NCBI RefSeq assembly: GCF_964355755.1
Contig: NC_092680.1
Coordinates: 12,749,001 to 12,813,000 of the forward strand
Direction of reading: 5' to 3'
Length of the DNA: 64,000 nucleotides
From: Antedon mediterranea
Taxonomy: Eukaryota > Echinodermata > Crinoidea > Comatulida > Antedonidae
In this document: piece by piece, positions 52,430 to 63,400 of the stretch
Layout of the letters: every line of letters starts with the position of its first letter
How positions within the stretch are numbered: position 1 is the stretch's first letter
The notes under the pieces: model-generated
The model's database searches: none
Told to the model about the DNA's origin: nothing
The model's input: only the letters and a program-made list of their open reading frames with translations
Translations under genes and position numbers: made by a program

Positions 52430-52885
52430 CCTGAAAGTAAAACCAAGAAAAATATTAACAATATTTACGGTTTAATTAACAAACGTAATGTGAAATAACT
52501 ATATATAAAAGGCCACTACCTAGGCCTATTAATATATTATAGTATTGGACTATTGTTGGTTGGTATTAAATATTAATTAACCGTAAATATCTACACAAAT
52601 ATACATCCAATCCAAGCAAGCAAGGAAGACTTAATTTACTCCAGGACTACACAACTAGCCTAGCTAGGCCTAGGATAGGTTATCTAGGTAGGCCTAAATC
52701 ACACTCCCAGCAAACAAAGACATACAAAAGAGAATTTCCCCAATATTTTCCACTGCAATCAAATGGCTTGGACACCACCTCCCCACCTACTACTACTAGG
52801 CCTAGCCTAGCTAGTACTCCCTACCTACACCACCTATTCCACACAGCACAGCCAAGAAAGAGGCCTAGCCTAGGCCTACCTTCCA
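52430..52885 (-). other. Possible 5' UTR intron and upstream exon of the Fuseless-family gene
   Basis: On the minus strand a polypyrimidine tract followed by CAG ends near 52432, about 190 bp upstream of the start codon. A good donor (GAAG|GTAGGC) lies near 52880. Together they could bound a noncoding intron of about 450 bp, with the first exon and transcription start above 52882. This interval is mostly TAGGCCTA-rich. Splice signals alone support this; no coding evidence applies. Confidence 0.35.
52640..52885. other. TAGGCCTA-type island, 5' side of the Fuseless-family gene
   Basis: It contains repeated CTAGCCTAGCTAGGCCTAGG and TAGGCCTAGCCTAGCTAG words, in the proposed 5' UTR intron. Confidence 0.7.
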
Positions 52886-53292
52886 CACATGAGTGAGTCG
52901 GGCTGTCATATCCACCGTCATATATACGTACTGTATAATTACCTATATTTGTTTACTGATTTACGGTAATGAACTAAATCACATCGTGATAAAACAAAAA
53001 CAACGAATGAAAGAAGTTCCCACCACGTCACATCATACGAGGCATATTCAGAGCGTCATTTCGACGATCGAGCATTCTCAACTTCACTATTTACTTCTAC
53101 GGAGCGCCATTTATGCCTTTATTTACTTCCGAATTAGAAATAGTACTACGGTAACTGCTCCAGTGGACCAAATTTAGCACCGGTGGAGCACAGTGATATA
53201 AAATAGAAATAAGTCACTAATTTTATTATCTTTTCGTATGTAAATACACTGTGCTCAAGTGGACATAATTTGGCGCCAGTGAGGAGCACAGT

Positions 53293-55580
53293 TATGGAAA
53301 GCCAAACCCGCCAAAAATACATAATACATACCATCCACCAATAATTAATTCGTACAAAATTCAAACCATCCAATATTATCTCATGCAGTTCAATGAAAAC
53401 TTAAACCATTCACCTAGTATCTACACCATCCAATACAATGTGTGACCATCTACCACTAGCCCAAACGACAGTACGCCGAACAAACTACCCATAACACAAA
53501 CCATCTAAAGAATGTTGAGCCCAGGCAGCAATAATTGAATTAATCTAACGTTAATACAAGTATATATTAGCCAACTCATTTATCAACATTTCATGTAGTT
53601 CATGAACATTTCAAACAAAGCATCTTAATTATAGTTCATCGAATTCTAATTCTAATACATTGCCTGTTTTATACCCCGTTCGTCTGTTCAACAGTTTAAA
53701 CAACTGTTTTGCACACGATACGCCCGTTCGTGAGTTCAAACCATGATATTTGAAGCATCGACTTTCCAAACAGCGATTTTTCGCACCGAACGTATTTTCT
53801 TGAGTTAAAGTGGTTGCATTTCAATCACTTACTTTTGATTGGCCAGTATTACACACCGTTCGCTTGTTCGTGATTTCAAACCATGATATTTGAAGCATCG
53901 ACTTTCCAAACGGCGATTTTTCGCACCGAACGTATTTTCTTGAGTTAAAGTGGTTGCATTTCAATCACCTACTTTCGATTGGCCAGTATTACACACCGTT
54001 CGCTTGTTCGTGATTTCATGTGATAACATTTCATTCGACAACTTTTCAAACGTTAGCTTTTGGCTCCGCTTACGTATATATCAATTGATATACTATTTTT
54101 TAATTTTCATACTTTCCATACATCAGTTTTGTACATCATTCGCATTTACGCATGTAAAGTGTAGATATTCCACTCGACAAGTTTTAAAACGGTAGTTTTT
54201 TTTTTATTGTTAAATTGTAACTGTTGGCGCCGATTTTATATTGGGGGGGGGGGGGAGGTGTTCGGTACTGAATGTGAACAGTACACATTTTTAAATATGG
54301 TATCTCTACATGTCCGGAAATTACACTCTCTCAAAAAAGGGTTTTTTTTTCCGTAGTGTGTAATATTAAATCAACCACAACCACAACCGTAAGATGAGAA
54401 CATTTTAGGAACAATGGACATGTTAATTGTAACAGGCCCACAAGCTAAATTATATTATTTCATTCTGTTTTTTTTTCATTATTTAAGTTTGTGATAATGT
54501 GTGTAACCAGGGAGATGTAAAATAAATTTATAAATTAGTTTACATCTCCCTGTGTGTGTAACGTAGGCCTAGGCCTAAGTAAGTGTCATACAGTCGTAAA
54601 GTTGACATTCACCCCCCCGCCCCTCAATATTAAATCGGCGCCAACAGTTACAATTTAACAATAAAACAATAAATGTGCGAACAACTACCGTTTAAAACTT
54701 GTCGAGTGGAATATCTACACTTTACATGCGTAAATGCGAATGATGTACAAAACTGACTATGGAAAGTATGAAAATTAAAAAATAGTATATCAACTGACAT
54801 ATACGTAAGCAGAGCCAAAAACTAACGTTTGAAAAGTTGTCGAATGAAATGTTATCACATGAAATCACGAACAAGCGAACGGTGTAATACTGGCCAATCG
54901 AAAGTAGGTGATTGAAATGCAACACTTTAACTCAAGAAAATACGTTCGGTGCGAAAAATCGCCGTTTGGAAAGTCGATGCTTCAAATATCATGGTTTGAA
55001 CACGAACAAGCGAACGGTGTGTAATACTGGCCAATCGAAAGTAAGTGATTGAAATGCAACCACTTTAACTCAAGAAAATACGTTCGGTGCGAAAAATCGC
55101 CATTTGGAAAGTCGATGCTTCAAATATCATGGTTTGAACTCACGAACGGGCGTATCGTGTGCAAAACAGTTGTTTAAACTGTTGAACAGACGAACGGTGT
55201 ATAAAACAGGCAATGTATTAGAATTAGAATTCAATGAACTATAATTAAGATGCTTTGTTTGAAATGTTCATGAACTACATGAAATGTTGATAAATGAGTT
55301 GGCTAATATATACTTGTATTAACGTTAGATTAATTCAATTATTGCTGCCTGGGCTCAACATTCTTTAGATGGTTTGTGTTATGGGTAGTTTGTTCGGCGT
55401 ATTGTCGTTTGGGCTAGTGGTAGATGGTCACACATTGTATTGGATGGTGTAGATACTAGGTGAATGGTTTAAGTTTTCATTGAACTGCATGAGATAATAT
55501 TGGATGGTTTGAATTTTGTACGAATTAATTATTGGTGGATGGTATGTATTATGTATTTTTGGCGGGTTTGGCTTTCCATA
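53293..55580. mobile_element. Inner foldback element, 2,288 bp, nested in the tandem array
   Basis: The ends are perfect inverted repeats (TATGGAAAGCC...GGCTTTCCATA) flanked by the 6-bp direct repeat CACAGT (53287-53292 and 55581-55586). Removing the element restores the uninterrupted array unit, so the insertion is unambiguous. The arms are about 0.96-0.97 kb (53293-54256 and 54608-55580). Each contains a tandem pair of about 140-bp subrepeats with CACCGTTCGCTTGTTCGTG and GCACCGAACGTATTTTCTTG. The loop is about 350 bp, with a G-run at its left edge and no coding sequence. It is a non-autonomous foldback transposon. Confidence 0.9.
54508..54552. repeat. Small perfect hairpin in the loop of the inner foldback
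   Basis: The 14-bp arms CAGGGAGATGTAAA (54508-54521) and TTTACATCTCCCTG (54539-54552) flank a 17-bp AT-rich loop. It sits between the long arms of the foldback element, so it is a hairpin within a hairpin. Confidence 0.85.
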
Positions 55581-57374
55581 CACAGTGATATAAAATAGAA
55601 ATAAGTCACTGAATTTTAATATATTTTCGTATGTTAATAACACTGCTCAAGTTAGTGGACCCAATTTGGAGCCAGGAGAGCACGTTTATATAAAATAGAA
55701 ATAAGTCAATGATTTTTAGTATCTTTTCGTATGTTAATACACTGTGCTCAAGTGGACCCAATTTGGAGGCAGGGGAGCACAGTGATATAAAATAGAAAAA
55801 AGTCACTGAATTTGAATATCTTTTCGTATGTTAATACACTGTGATCAAGTGGACCCAATTTGGAGGCAGGGGAGCACAGTGATATAAAATAGAAAAAAGT
55901 CACTGAATTTTAATATCTTTTCGTATGTTAATACACTGTCTAACGAAATTATAATATCTTTTCGTATTTCAATACACTGTGCTCAAGTGGACCCAATTTG
56001 GCACCAATGGGAGCACAGGGAAATAGTCACAGTCAAATACAAAAACATCGAGAAAAAATACTTCTGGAATTAAAAAATATTTCAAACTTGGTATATTTGT
56101 TCAATATCGGTTACTCCATCCGTAAACCAAAAGAAAAAATAGTTTCAAGCCACGTCAGTGATTTTAATAACTTGCGTTTGCTTATAAGATACTACTTACT
56201 AAAGAAATTTAGTGACTTTTTTCTATTTTATATTACTGTGCTCACTGGCGCGCGCGCCAAATTGGGTCCACGTAAGCACAGTGTATTAACATACGAAAAG
56301 ATATTAAAATTCAGTGACTTATTTCTATTTTATATCATAGTGCTCCCCTGGCTCCAAATCGGGTCCACTTGAGCATAGTGTATATTATACGAAAAGATAT
56401 TAAAATTCAGTGACTTTTTCCATATTTTATATCACTGTGCTCTACTGGCGCCAAATTAGGTCCACTTGAGCACAGTTTATTAACATACAAAAATATATTA
56501 ACATTCAATGACTTATTTCTATATTTTATATCACTATGCTCTCCTTTCGCCAAATTGGGTCCACTTGAGCACAGTGTATTAACATACGAAATGATATTAA
56601 AATTCAGTGACTTTTTTCTATTTTATATCACTGTGCTCCACTGGCTCCAAATTGGGTCCACTTGAGCACAGTGTATTAACATACGAAAAGATATTAAAAT
56701 TTAGTGACTTATTTCTATTTTATATCACTGTGCTCCACTGGATCCAAATTGGGTTCACTTGAGCACAGTGTATTAACATACGAAAAGATATTAAAATTCA
56801 GTGACTTATTTCTATTTTATATCACTGCGCTCCACTAGTGCTAAATTTGGTCCACTGGGAGCAGCTACCGTAGTACTATTTCTATATAAGTAAATAAAGG
56901 CATAAATGGCGCTCCGTAGAAGTAGAGAATGCTTGATCGTCGAAATGCTCCGAAATGACGCTCTGAATATATATATCTCCACATACTATTGAAAAAACAA
57001 TCATTTACACGGTCCGGTGAGCAACAAAAGGTGGCCTCTCTCTATGGCGCGCCGTTAGAGTTTAAAAGATTCATTACTTGTTTTAAAACACCAAATATAA
57101 CTAGTATAATATAAGTCTCATAGTAATAAATAAATTATATTTCCTGTTTAGCGCCCTCTGTTTATACAAGGTTGGTTTGATTGTTTTTTTCATGCGCACA
57201 CGCGTCAATTTTTTGCTGTTGGTGGCGTCTTGTTATCTTTTTTTCATGAAAATTATTCTCGTCGAAAGTCTATATTTCTGGTCTTGATGGCAGAAAAGAC
57301 GTAGTAGATTACTTTTAATTACCATCTTTCTTACGCAGAGTAAATATTACTAAAATGAAATGCATTGTTACTCT

Positions 57375-57690
57375 ACCTAGCTAGGCTAGTTAGTCCAGGC
57401 CCGCCGTAATTAACTAGGCCTAGGAGGCCCTAGTAGGGCCAGCCAGGCCTAGCTAGGCCTCCTAGGCCGGCCCTAACTAGAGGCCTAGCTAGGCTAGGAC
57501 CAGGACCAGGTAGGCTAGCCAGGCTAGGCTGGGCATAGCTAGCTAGGCCTAGTCTAGGACCTCTAGCCTAGAGGCCCAGCTAGTATAAGGTAGGCCTAGG
57601 TTTTTTTAGCTAGATAGATAGTAGAGAGGCCTTGGCCCGCCGCATAATATAAAATAAGAAGGTCTAGAATAGGGCTAGTCTAGTTAGGCC
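57375..57690. other. TAGGCCTA-type island upstream of NCOA6
   Basis: The densest such tract in the window, rich in CTAGGCCT, AGGCCGGCCC and GCTAGGCTAG. Such tracts accompany the 5' ends of the other genes, so this could mark a first exon or promoter. No exon can be shown. Confidence 0.65.
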
Positions 57691-57748
57691 TATCTAACTA
57701 GGGTATCATAGTATCAGTATCAATCAGGTTCAGGGGGTATAAAAATAA

Positions 57749-58462
57749 CGCCGTGGTTAGGATTCCGGCACCGGAATTCAACTGCCCACCGTTAGTCCCA
57801 TTCCGACACGCTATTGCGCATGCCCAGAGTGAAGTAATTATAGCTTGCACTAGTGCCACAGACCGCGCACCACCACACCACCGAGAGTCGGACGTTGTTA
57901 TAAATCTATCTAAGAATCGTAATGCTGTAATTTTATTAGACAGAGGAAGTATGAAGTTCGGAACGGGAGAAAAACACAGGCCTACCATGGAGTAATTACT
58001 CCATGGGCCTACCCAGTGCAGAGAGGCATAACGCTTGCGTATTTCAAGAAATGTACGAAAGTGAATATAGCGTAGCGTTGCGACCCCGACTTCCCGAACA
58101 GTTCTGTTTTTTTCACATCATATCCGCGCGGCAGCTGCCGTCAACAAATCAACTTGTATACGAGTGTATGTTATTACACCATAATGCGTTTATATGAAAT
58201 CTTTTATTTTGTACTTGAAAATCATAAAACTAGTCATGTCATTATATATGAATGGGGATGGGCTAGGCTAGTTCGCTTCGCCGTGGCGCAGCTATGAATT
58301 GATCCATCGCTGTTAGCAAAGATAGTGTGGTATCTTTGCTGTTAGTCTGTAGATGATAGAGTATAGAGTCGCCGATTACCTCGCTCTGGGCATGCGCAAT
58401 AGCGTGTCGGATTCCCTAACGCTGGGCAGTTGAGTTCCGGTGCCGGAATCCTAACCACGGCG
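57749..58462. mobile_element. Non-autonomous long-TIR DNA transposon, copy 1 (Mutator-like TSD)
   Basis: A 714-bp element with inverted ends of about 90 bp that differ at only a few positions. The outermost bases are CGCCGTGGTTAGGATTCCGG on the left and their reverse complement on the right. A perfect 9-bp direct repeat, TAAAAATAA, flanks it (57740-57748 and 58463-58471). Long TIRs with 9-bp target-site duplications are typical of Mutator-like elements, so this is probably a MULE derivative. No transposase is encoded; short open frames inside it on either strand look incidental. Confidence 0.8.
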
Positions 58463-58563
58463 TAAAAATAATGTATTTATACTATAGTAGGTCAGGAGGA
58501 GGATTTTTTAACAAACATCATGCATGGTCATGTGGTCTACACTACAGAAAACTTAATTTTTTT

Positions 58564-59271
58564 CACCGTGGTTAGGATTCCGGCACCGGAACTCAACTGC
58601 CCACCGTTAGGGAATCCGACACGCTATTGCGCATGCCCAGAACTCTGGGAAGTGAATTTATAGCTTGCACTATACCTCCAAAGAACTTATATAACCACAC
58701 ACCACACCACCGAGAGTCAGAGAGTTATAGGGATTTACTGTAGCCTAGATAGTCGTTGCGAGAGCGATGGATGAAACTTGGCCTAGGCCATACATGAATT
58801 AATAATTAAAATACGACTACGCCACGCGTTAAAATAATTATTATTACGGGCCTATGATATTAATAAGAATCAGTATCTATCTAAGAATCGTAATGCTGTA
58901 ATTAGCGTTGCGACCCCGACTTCCCGAACAGTTTTGTCACATCCACGCGGTGGCTGCCGTCAACAAATCAACTTGTGATTGCATGTTATGTACAGTGTAT
59001 AATGCGTTATATGAAATCTTTTATTTTGTAATTATATGAAGTTTATATATGAATGAAGCAGGTATCCCTAGCCTAGTATTAAATATATTAGTGGATCCGT
59101 ATTAGTAATAGTAGGCATCTAGGCTAGTTCGTTGTGGCGCATCTATGAAATGATCCATCCCTGTTGGTAAGTATGAGTCGCCGATTACCTCGCTCTGGGC
59201 ATGTGCAATAGCGTGTCAGATTTCCTAACGCAGGGCAGTTAAGTTCCGGTGCTGGAATCCTAACCACGGCG
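58564..59271. mobile_element. Non-autonomous long-TIR DNA transposon, copy 2
   Basis: A 708-bp second copy in the same orientation, 101 bp after the first. It shares the TIRs and internal blocks (CTATCTAAGAATCGTAATGC; GCGTTGCGACCCCGACTTCC) but is rearranged and diverged between them. Flanking 9-mers (AATTTTTTT at 58555-58563 and TATTTTTTT at 59272-59280) match at 8 of 9 positions, consistent with its own insertion event. Confidence 0.75.
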
Positions 59272-59454
59272 TATTTTTTTTGGCTACATTTCACTGTATT
59301 CACAGCATTGATTGTCATTGATTGAAGATGAATGTGAGATGTCTTCCATCATGAAAAAGACATATATATATATATATTACATAGCCTATGTAAATACGCG
59401 AACGTGATTGGTTGAAACTGCATCACATGACTACCGCTGCGAGGATCGTAAATC

Positions 59455-59572
59455 GTATATATCCTCGAGAACGATGATATTGACTGTGTAATTTTCGCGT
59501 AATAATCGTGTCCCCTGTCATTAATCATATAAATTCTCGAGTACGATGATATTGACTGTGTAATTTTCGTGT
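59455..59572. repeat. Tandem duplication upstream of NCOA6
   Basis: ACGATGATATTGACTGTGTA followed by ATTTTCG occurs at about 59471-59497 and 59542-59568, each preceded by a CTCGAG site within 10 bp. The minus-strand reading has a repeated peptide, but with no other coding sign I treat it as noncoding. Confidence 0.8.
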
Positions 59573-59824
59573 GCAACACTCGAGTTTGCCGATAAATAAA
59601 CAAAAGTCATCTACTCGATCTTGAACTCGGGTGGAATTGTCACTCCATCGCAAGACAACGTTTCATCCGCTGGGCCACGGAATTTGCTTGAAGAAATTAA
59701 TCTTCTAAACTATTTAAGCTATGCATACATAGCGCCCTCATTTGTTATAGGTCCACCCTAAATGTGATGAAACACCGTTTATGATTGGTCAATACTCACG
59801 GTAGTAACCTAGTAACTAGTACGC

Positions 59825-60022
59825 GCTGAACATCCGGTGATTCGGCTCCTCGAAGATCGAGAAGACGACGAATTGTTTATTCGGCCTACCTGATTATAAT
59901 ATTATTATTAATAGGCTTATTGATGGAAATTCTTCTGTTAATTTAAACGACCTAGGCCTAAGTGAATATTTTATTGCCAAGGAATCATTAATTAGTAATT
60001 ATCTGTATATTATTCTTCGCAA
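59825..60022 (+). promoter_or_regulatory. Possible noncoding first exon and promoter side of NCOA6
   Basis: A strong donor (CGCAAG|GTAAGG) lies at about 60023, and the acceptor directly before the NCOA6 start codon is at 60456, so a noncoding exon ending at 60022 is plausible. The reading frame that would join it to the start codon is open back to a TGA near 59830 but has no ATG, which fits a 5' UTR. The intron would contain the perfect hairpin at 60163-60306. The transcription start cannot be read from the sequence. Confidence 0.35.
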
Positions 60023-60162
60023 GGTAAGGTGTCTAGGCAGGCTTGTTTTAAATACAATACAAATAGGCCTACTATAAGGAGGCCTAGCTAGCCTACTAGC
60101 TTCACCCAACCCAGCAGACTTGTTCTTGGCTATATAATATAACAGATATTGCCTTTTATATC

Positions 60163-60306
60163 GGTTAAATATAAGATTTGACATCCCCGTGGGAATGATA
60201 TTAAGTTCGAGGGAATATATATTTCCCGAAGCGCCAGCTGAGGGAAATATATATTCCCTCGAACTTAATATCATTCCCACGGGGATGTCAAATCTTATAT
60301 TTAACC
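60163..60306. repeat. Perfect long hairpin (65-bp arms, 14-bp loop)
   Basis: The left arm 60163-60227 and right arm 60242-60306 are exact reverse complements over 65 bp, separated by GAAGCGCCAGCTGA. Weaker pairing extends outward through ACAGATATTG on the left and CAATATCTGT on the right, to about 60136 and 60334. It lies about 150 bp before the first coding exon of NCOA6, possibly in its first intron. It could be a very young foldback MITE or a transcribed hairpin; the sequence does not decide between these. Confidence 0.95.
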
Positions 60307-60456
60307 TCTAAGCAGTCAATATCTGTATAATATATAATATTATTAATAATCAATAATATATATTATAAAGCCTTATTATAAAAGCTAGATTACAGACTAC
60401 TGTAGCTCACCAGACCAATTTGTTTTTTTTTAAATATTTATTATCTATTTTTATAG

Positions 60457-63400
60457 ATGGCATTAGCTCCTGACACCAATGGGACTGAGTCATCTAGTCT
60501 TGTTATAACTTGTAAAGGCAATATAAATGACACTGATTTGACAGAAAAACTCCAGAAAATTAGACTTCAACTGACTGAGCTATCAGAAAGTGGTAAAGGT
60601 TTTTTATTTTATGATTTTGTATGCTCATGTAATCTATTCAATTAATTGCTATACACTTACTGGTACTTACAATAACATGTTATACAATAATGAATTGATT
60701 CACTACCTACCAAGAAGGTATTTAAACAATAACTAACTGAGTGCTCAATGTCACAAAATGATCATAAAAAATATAGTGAAGCTGTAATTTGGTTAAACCT
60801 GTTAGCCTTTCAATCCTAAGGCCCAGGGTTTAAATGAGACTTAGTTTATAAGCACAATACATTATAAAATAGTGTATACCATCCTGTAATTGTGAGTTAC
60901 TTGCTGTTGGATGTGTATGAAATAAATAAAAATTTAAAAATCAGTTTACATATCATGTGAAAGACTGATGTTAAGTTTGATTGATTATATAAAAGAAACA
61001 TTATTTTGGAAAAAATGTTGATAACTGTCTGTGGTTTTTTTTTCCAGATGATGATTCACTTTCTATTTCAAAGATAGAACCATGGAATAGTGTCAGAGTG
61101 ACCTTTAACATCCCACCTGAAGCAGCACAACGCCTTCAACAATTGGCACAGACTGACAGCCAAGTACTACAGAATTTAGGCATTTTATCAGTACAAATTG
61201 AGAACAATGATCAGGTTAATATTCCACCACCTCAATTGTCGTCATCCATTTCTCATCATGTTCTACCTTTGACCTCAGTGGGACTGGGAAAATCTGTGAT
61301 GTCATCAGCACCTCCTACTTCCTCTCAAATTAGAATGACAGTGGCCAATCAGCAGCAGCAGCAGGTGAACACAATAAATTTTGGTGGAATGCGTCCTAAT
61401 TTCCCATGGGGCCAAGTCCAGATGCCAAGGATGCAAGGAAATCTTCCGGTTGGAATGCAAGGAAACATAACACAGGGAAATGTCCCTGCAGGAATGCAAC
61501 CTGGCATCCAACCAGGGGTGCAGTTTAATTTGCAACAAGGTATTCAACAGAACATGCAAGGACAAGGAATGCATGGTAACATACAAACAGGTGGTAACAT
61601 TCAACCTGGAATGTCATCTCCAAACATGCAAGGCAGCCTCCAAGGTGGGATTCCATCCAGCATTCAAACTACCATGCAGTCTGGCAGACAGTCAGCAATG
61701 CAAACAAACATACAAACTAGTGTTCAACAAGGTATGCATCCTAATATGCAGTCAAACATGCAAGGAGGTCCTATGCCCCTGGGATTACAAGCAGCTATGC
61801 AGCCAGGAATGCAAGGAAACATGCCACCTGGATTACAAGGGAACATGCCACCTGGAATGCAAATGAACATGCAACCAGGAATGCAGCAAAGCATTCAAAG
61901 CGGAATGCCACCAGGAATGCAAGGAAACATACCTCCAGGATTGCAGGGTAATATGCAGCCAGGTATCCAGGGAAGTATGCAGCCAGGTATCCAGGGAGGT
62001 ATGCAACCAGGTATCCAGGGAGGTATGCAACCAGGTATCCAGAGTAATATGCAGCCAGGAATCCAGGGAGGTATGCAGCCAGGAATCCAGGGAGGTATGC
62101 AGCCAGGAATCCAGGGAGGTATGCAGCCTAATATTCATGCAATGCAACAAGGAATGAATCCAAATGTACCGCCTTTCAATCAAATGCCTCAGTTCTTTTA
62201 TCCAGGTGAAATTCAAAGATTTGGCCTAAATATGAGCCCACCATCAGATATCAGACCAAAGAAAAAGAGAAGATCAAGACCAAAAGCTAAAAAGAAAGGT
62301 AGTGAGAAAGATAAGGATGAAACAGAAACTACTGATGTTCAGCCTAAACATACAGACATTTCAAAAAGTGATATGAAATCTATTGCTCCACCAATCAATC
62401 AAATGATTCCTGCAACTAACTCTGGTCACTCAGTCGCAAACCATAATCAGCCAGTGGCAACGTCTGCGCAATTTGTTGACCAAACACAACCTACCACAAC
62501 ATCTAACCTGGCAGTTAAAAAGCCAGATGTGTCTATCACAAGCCCATTGTTAGTAAATCTGTTACAACGTGAAATACCTGGTACGCAGTTTCCATTCTCA
62601 AATCGTGGCGGTATTCCTACATCATTGGCCAGTACACTCCAGCATGCTGCTATATTAAATTCTAAGAAGATGAATAATATGCCTCAATCTACATTATCTC
62701 AAGGCCTTCCCCCAATGCCTCCAGCTAGTGAAATTACCAGAATGCTACCCGAGTCTATTGGTCTCCCTCCTCTACCTACAAGTCAAGTTGTTTCTTCTAT
62801 CCCATCTCATATGTCATCACCCCAATCTAACGTGTTAATGACTTCAGCTGTTCGCAGTCAAACACCAAACAGACAGCAAAACGTAAGCCAACCTGTTGCG
62901 ACTCAACATTTTCAACCACACTCTGATGAAAATCAAATTAATCAACCAACTGGAGATGGAACTCATAATCTGTTCAGTGCACAACAGAATATCCCTGCTA
63001 GTAACGCTGCTGGAGTCATGTCATTGCAACAGCCCAGTTCAGTCTTGCAGCCTGGTTTAGGTGCATCATATGGACAAATAGAGCAATGCCGTCGTACGCC
63101 AACTCCTTTGAGTAACAACATGTCGCCACCAGTAAGACTTTCAGGTATGCAATCTCCTGGACCAAATAAGTTACCGTTTGCAGCTCCTGGTATGACTAAT
63201 GCAAACATACCACATGGATTACCAACGTCACTACAACAAAGTCAGGTTCCGACATCAGCAGGTCCAACAGCTGTATATCAACAAGGATTAAATCCGATGA
63301 TGCAACAAGGCCAAAGACAGTTCCTTACTCCTACAACTCAAATTCGAAATCAGCTACCATTTCCTCTTCAATTACAACAACAGCAGCAGACACAACTTAA

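Larger units (their letters stand above)
53044..56970. mobile_element. Outer inverted-repeat (foldback) element made of about 96-bp tandem units
   Basis: The outermost 115 bp or so on each side are inverted copies of each other, beginning ATATTCAGAGCGTCATTTC on the left and mirrored at the right end. Inside them lies an array of about 96-bp units containing a conserved AAATAGAAATAAGTCACT and a short internal palindrome, CACTGTGCTC...GAGCACAGTG. Units at 53160-53292 and 55581-56020 run forward; units at 56210-56860 run in reverse. A unique centre at about 56020-56210 separates them. The element therefore folds back on itself, resembling foldback/TU elements described in flies and sea urchins. 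It has no coding capacity I can see. The exact outer ends and target-site duplication are not clear. Confidence 0.75.

Noticed and set aside
53950-56372. Several open frames of 66-124 codons between 53.9 and 56.4 kb
   Set aside because: They lie in foldback arms and tandem units, appear on both strands as mirror copies, and show no conserved protein family.
57698-59318. Short open frames in the long-TIR elements, for example 57698-57988 (-) and 59124-59318 (-)
   Set aside because: They fall in the inverted ends and are not conserved between the two copies; no transposase motif.
61305-62216. Antisense open frames with repeated LHTSLDSW and related peptides
   Set aside because: They are the reverse strand of the NCOA6 repeat exon, created by the 24-bp coding repeat.
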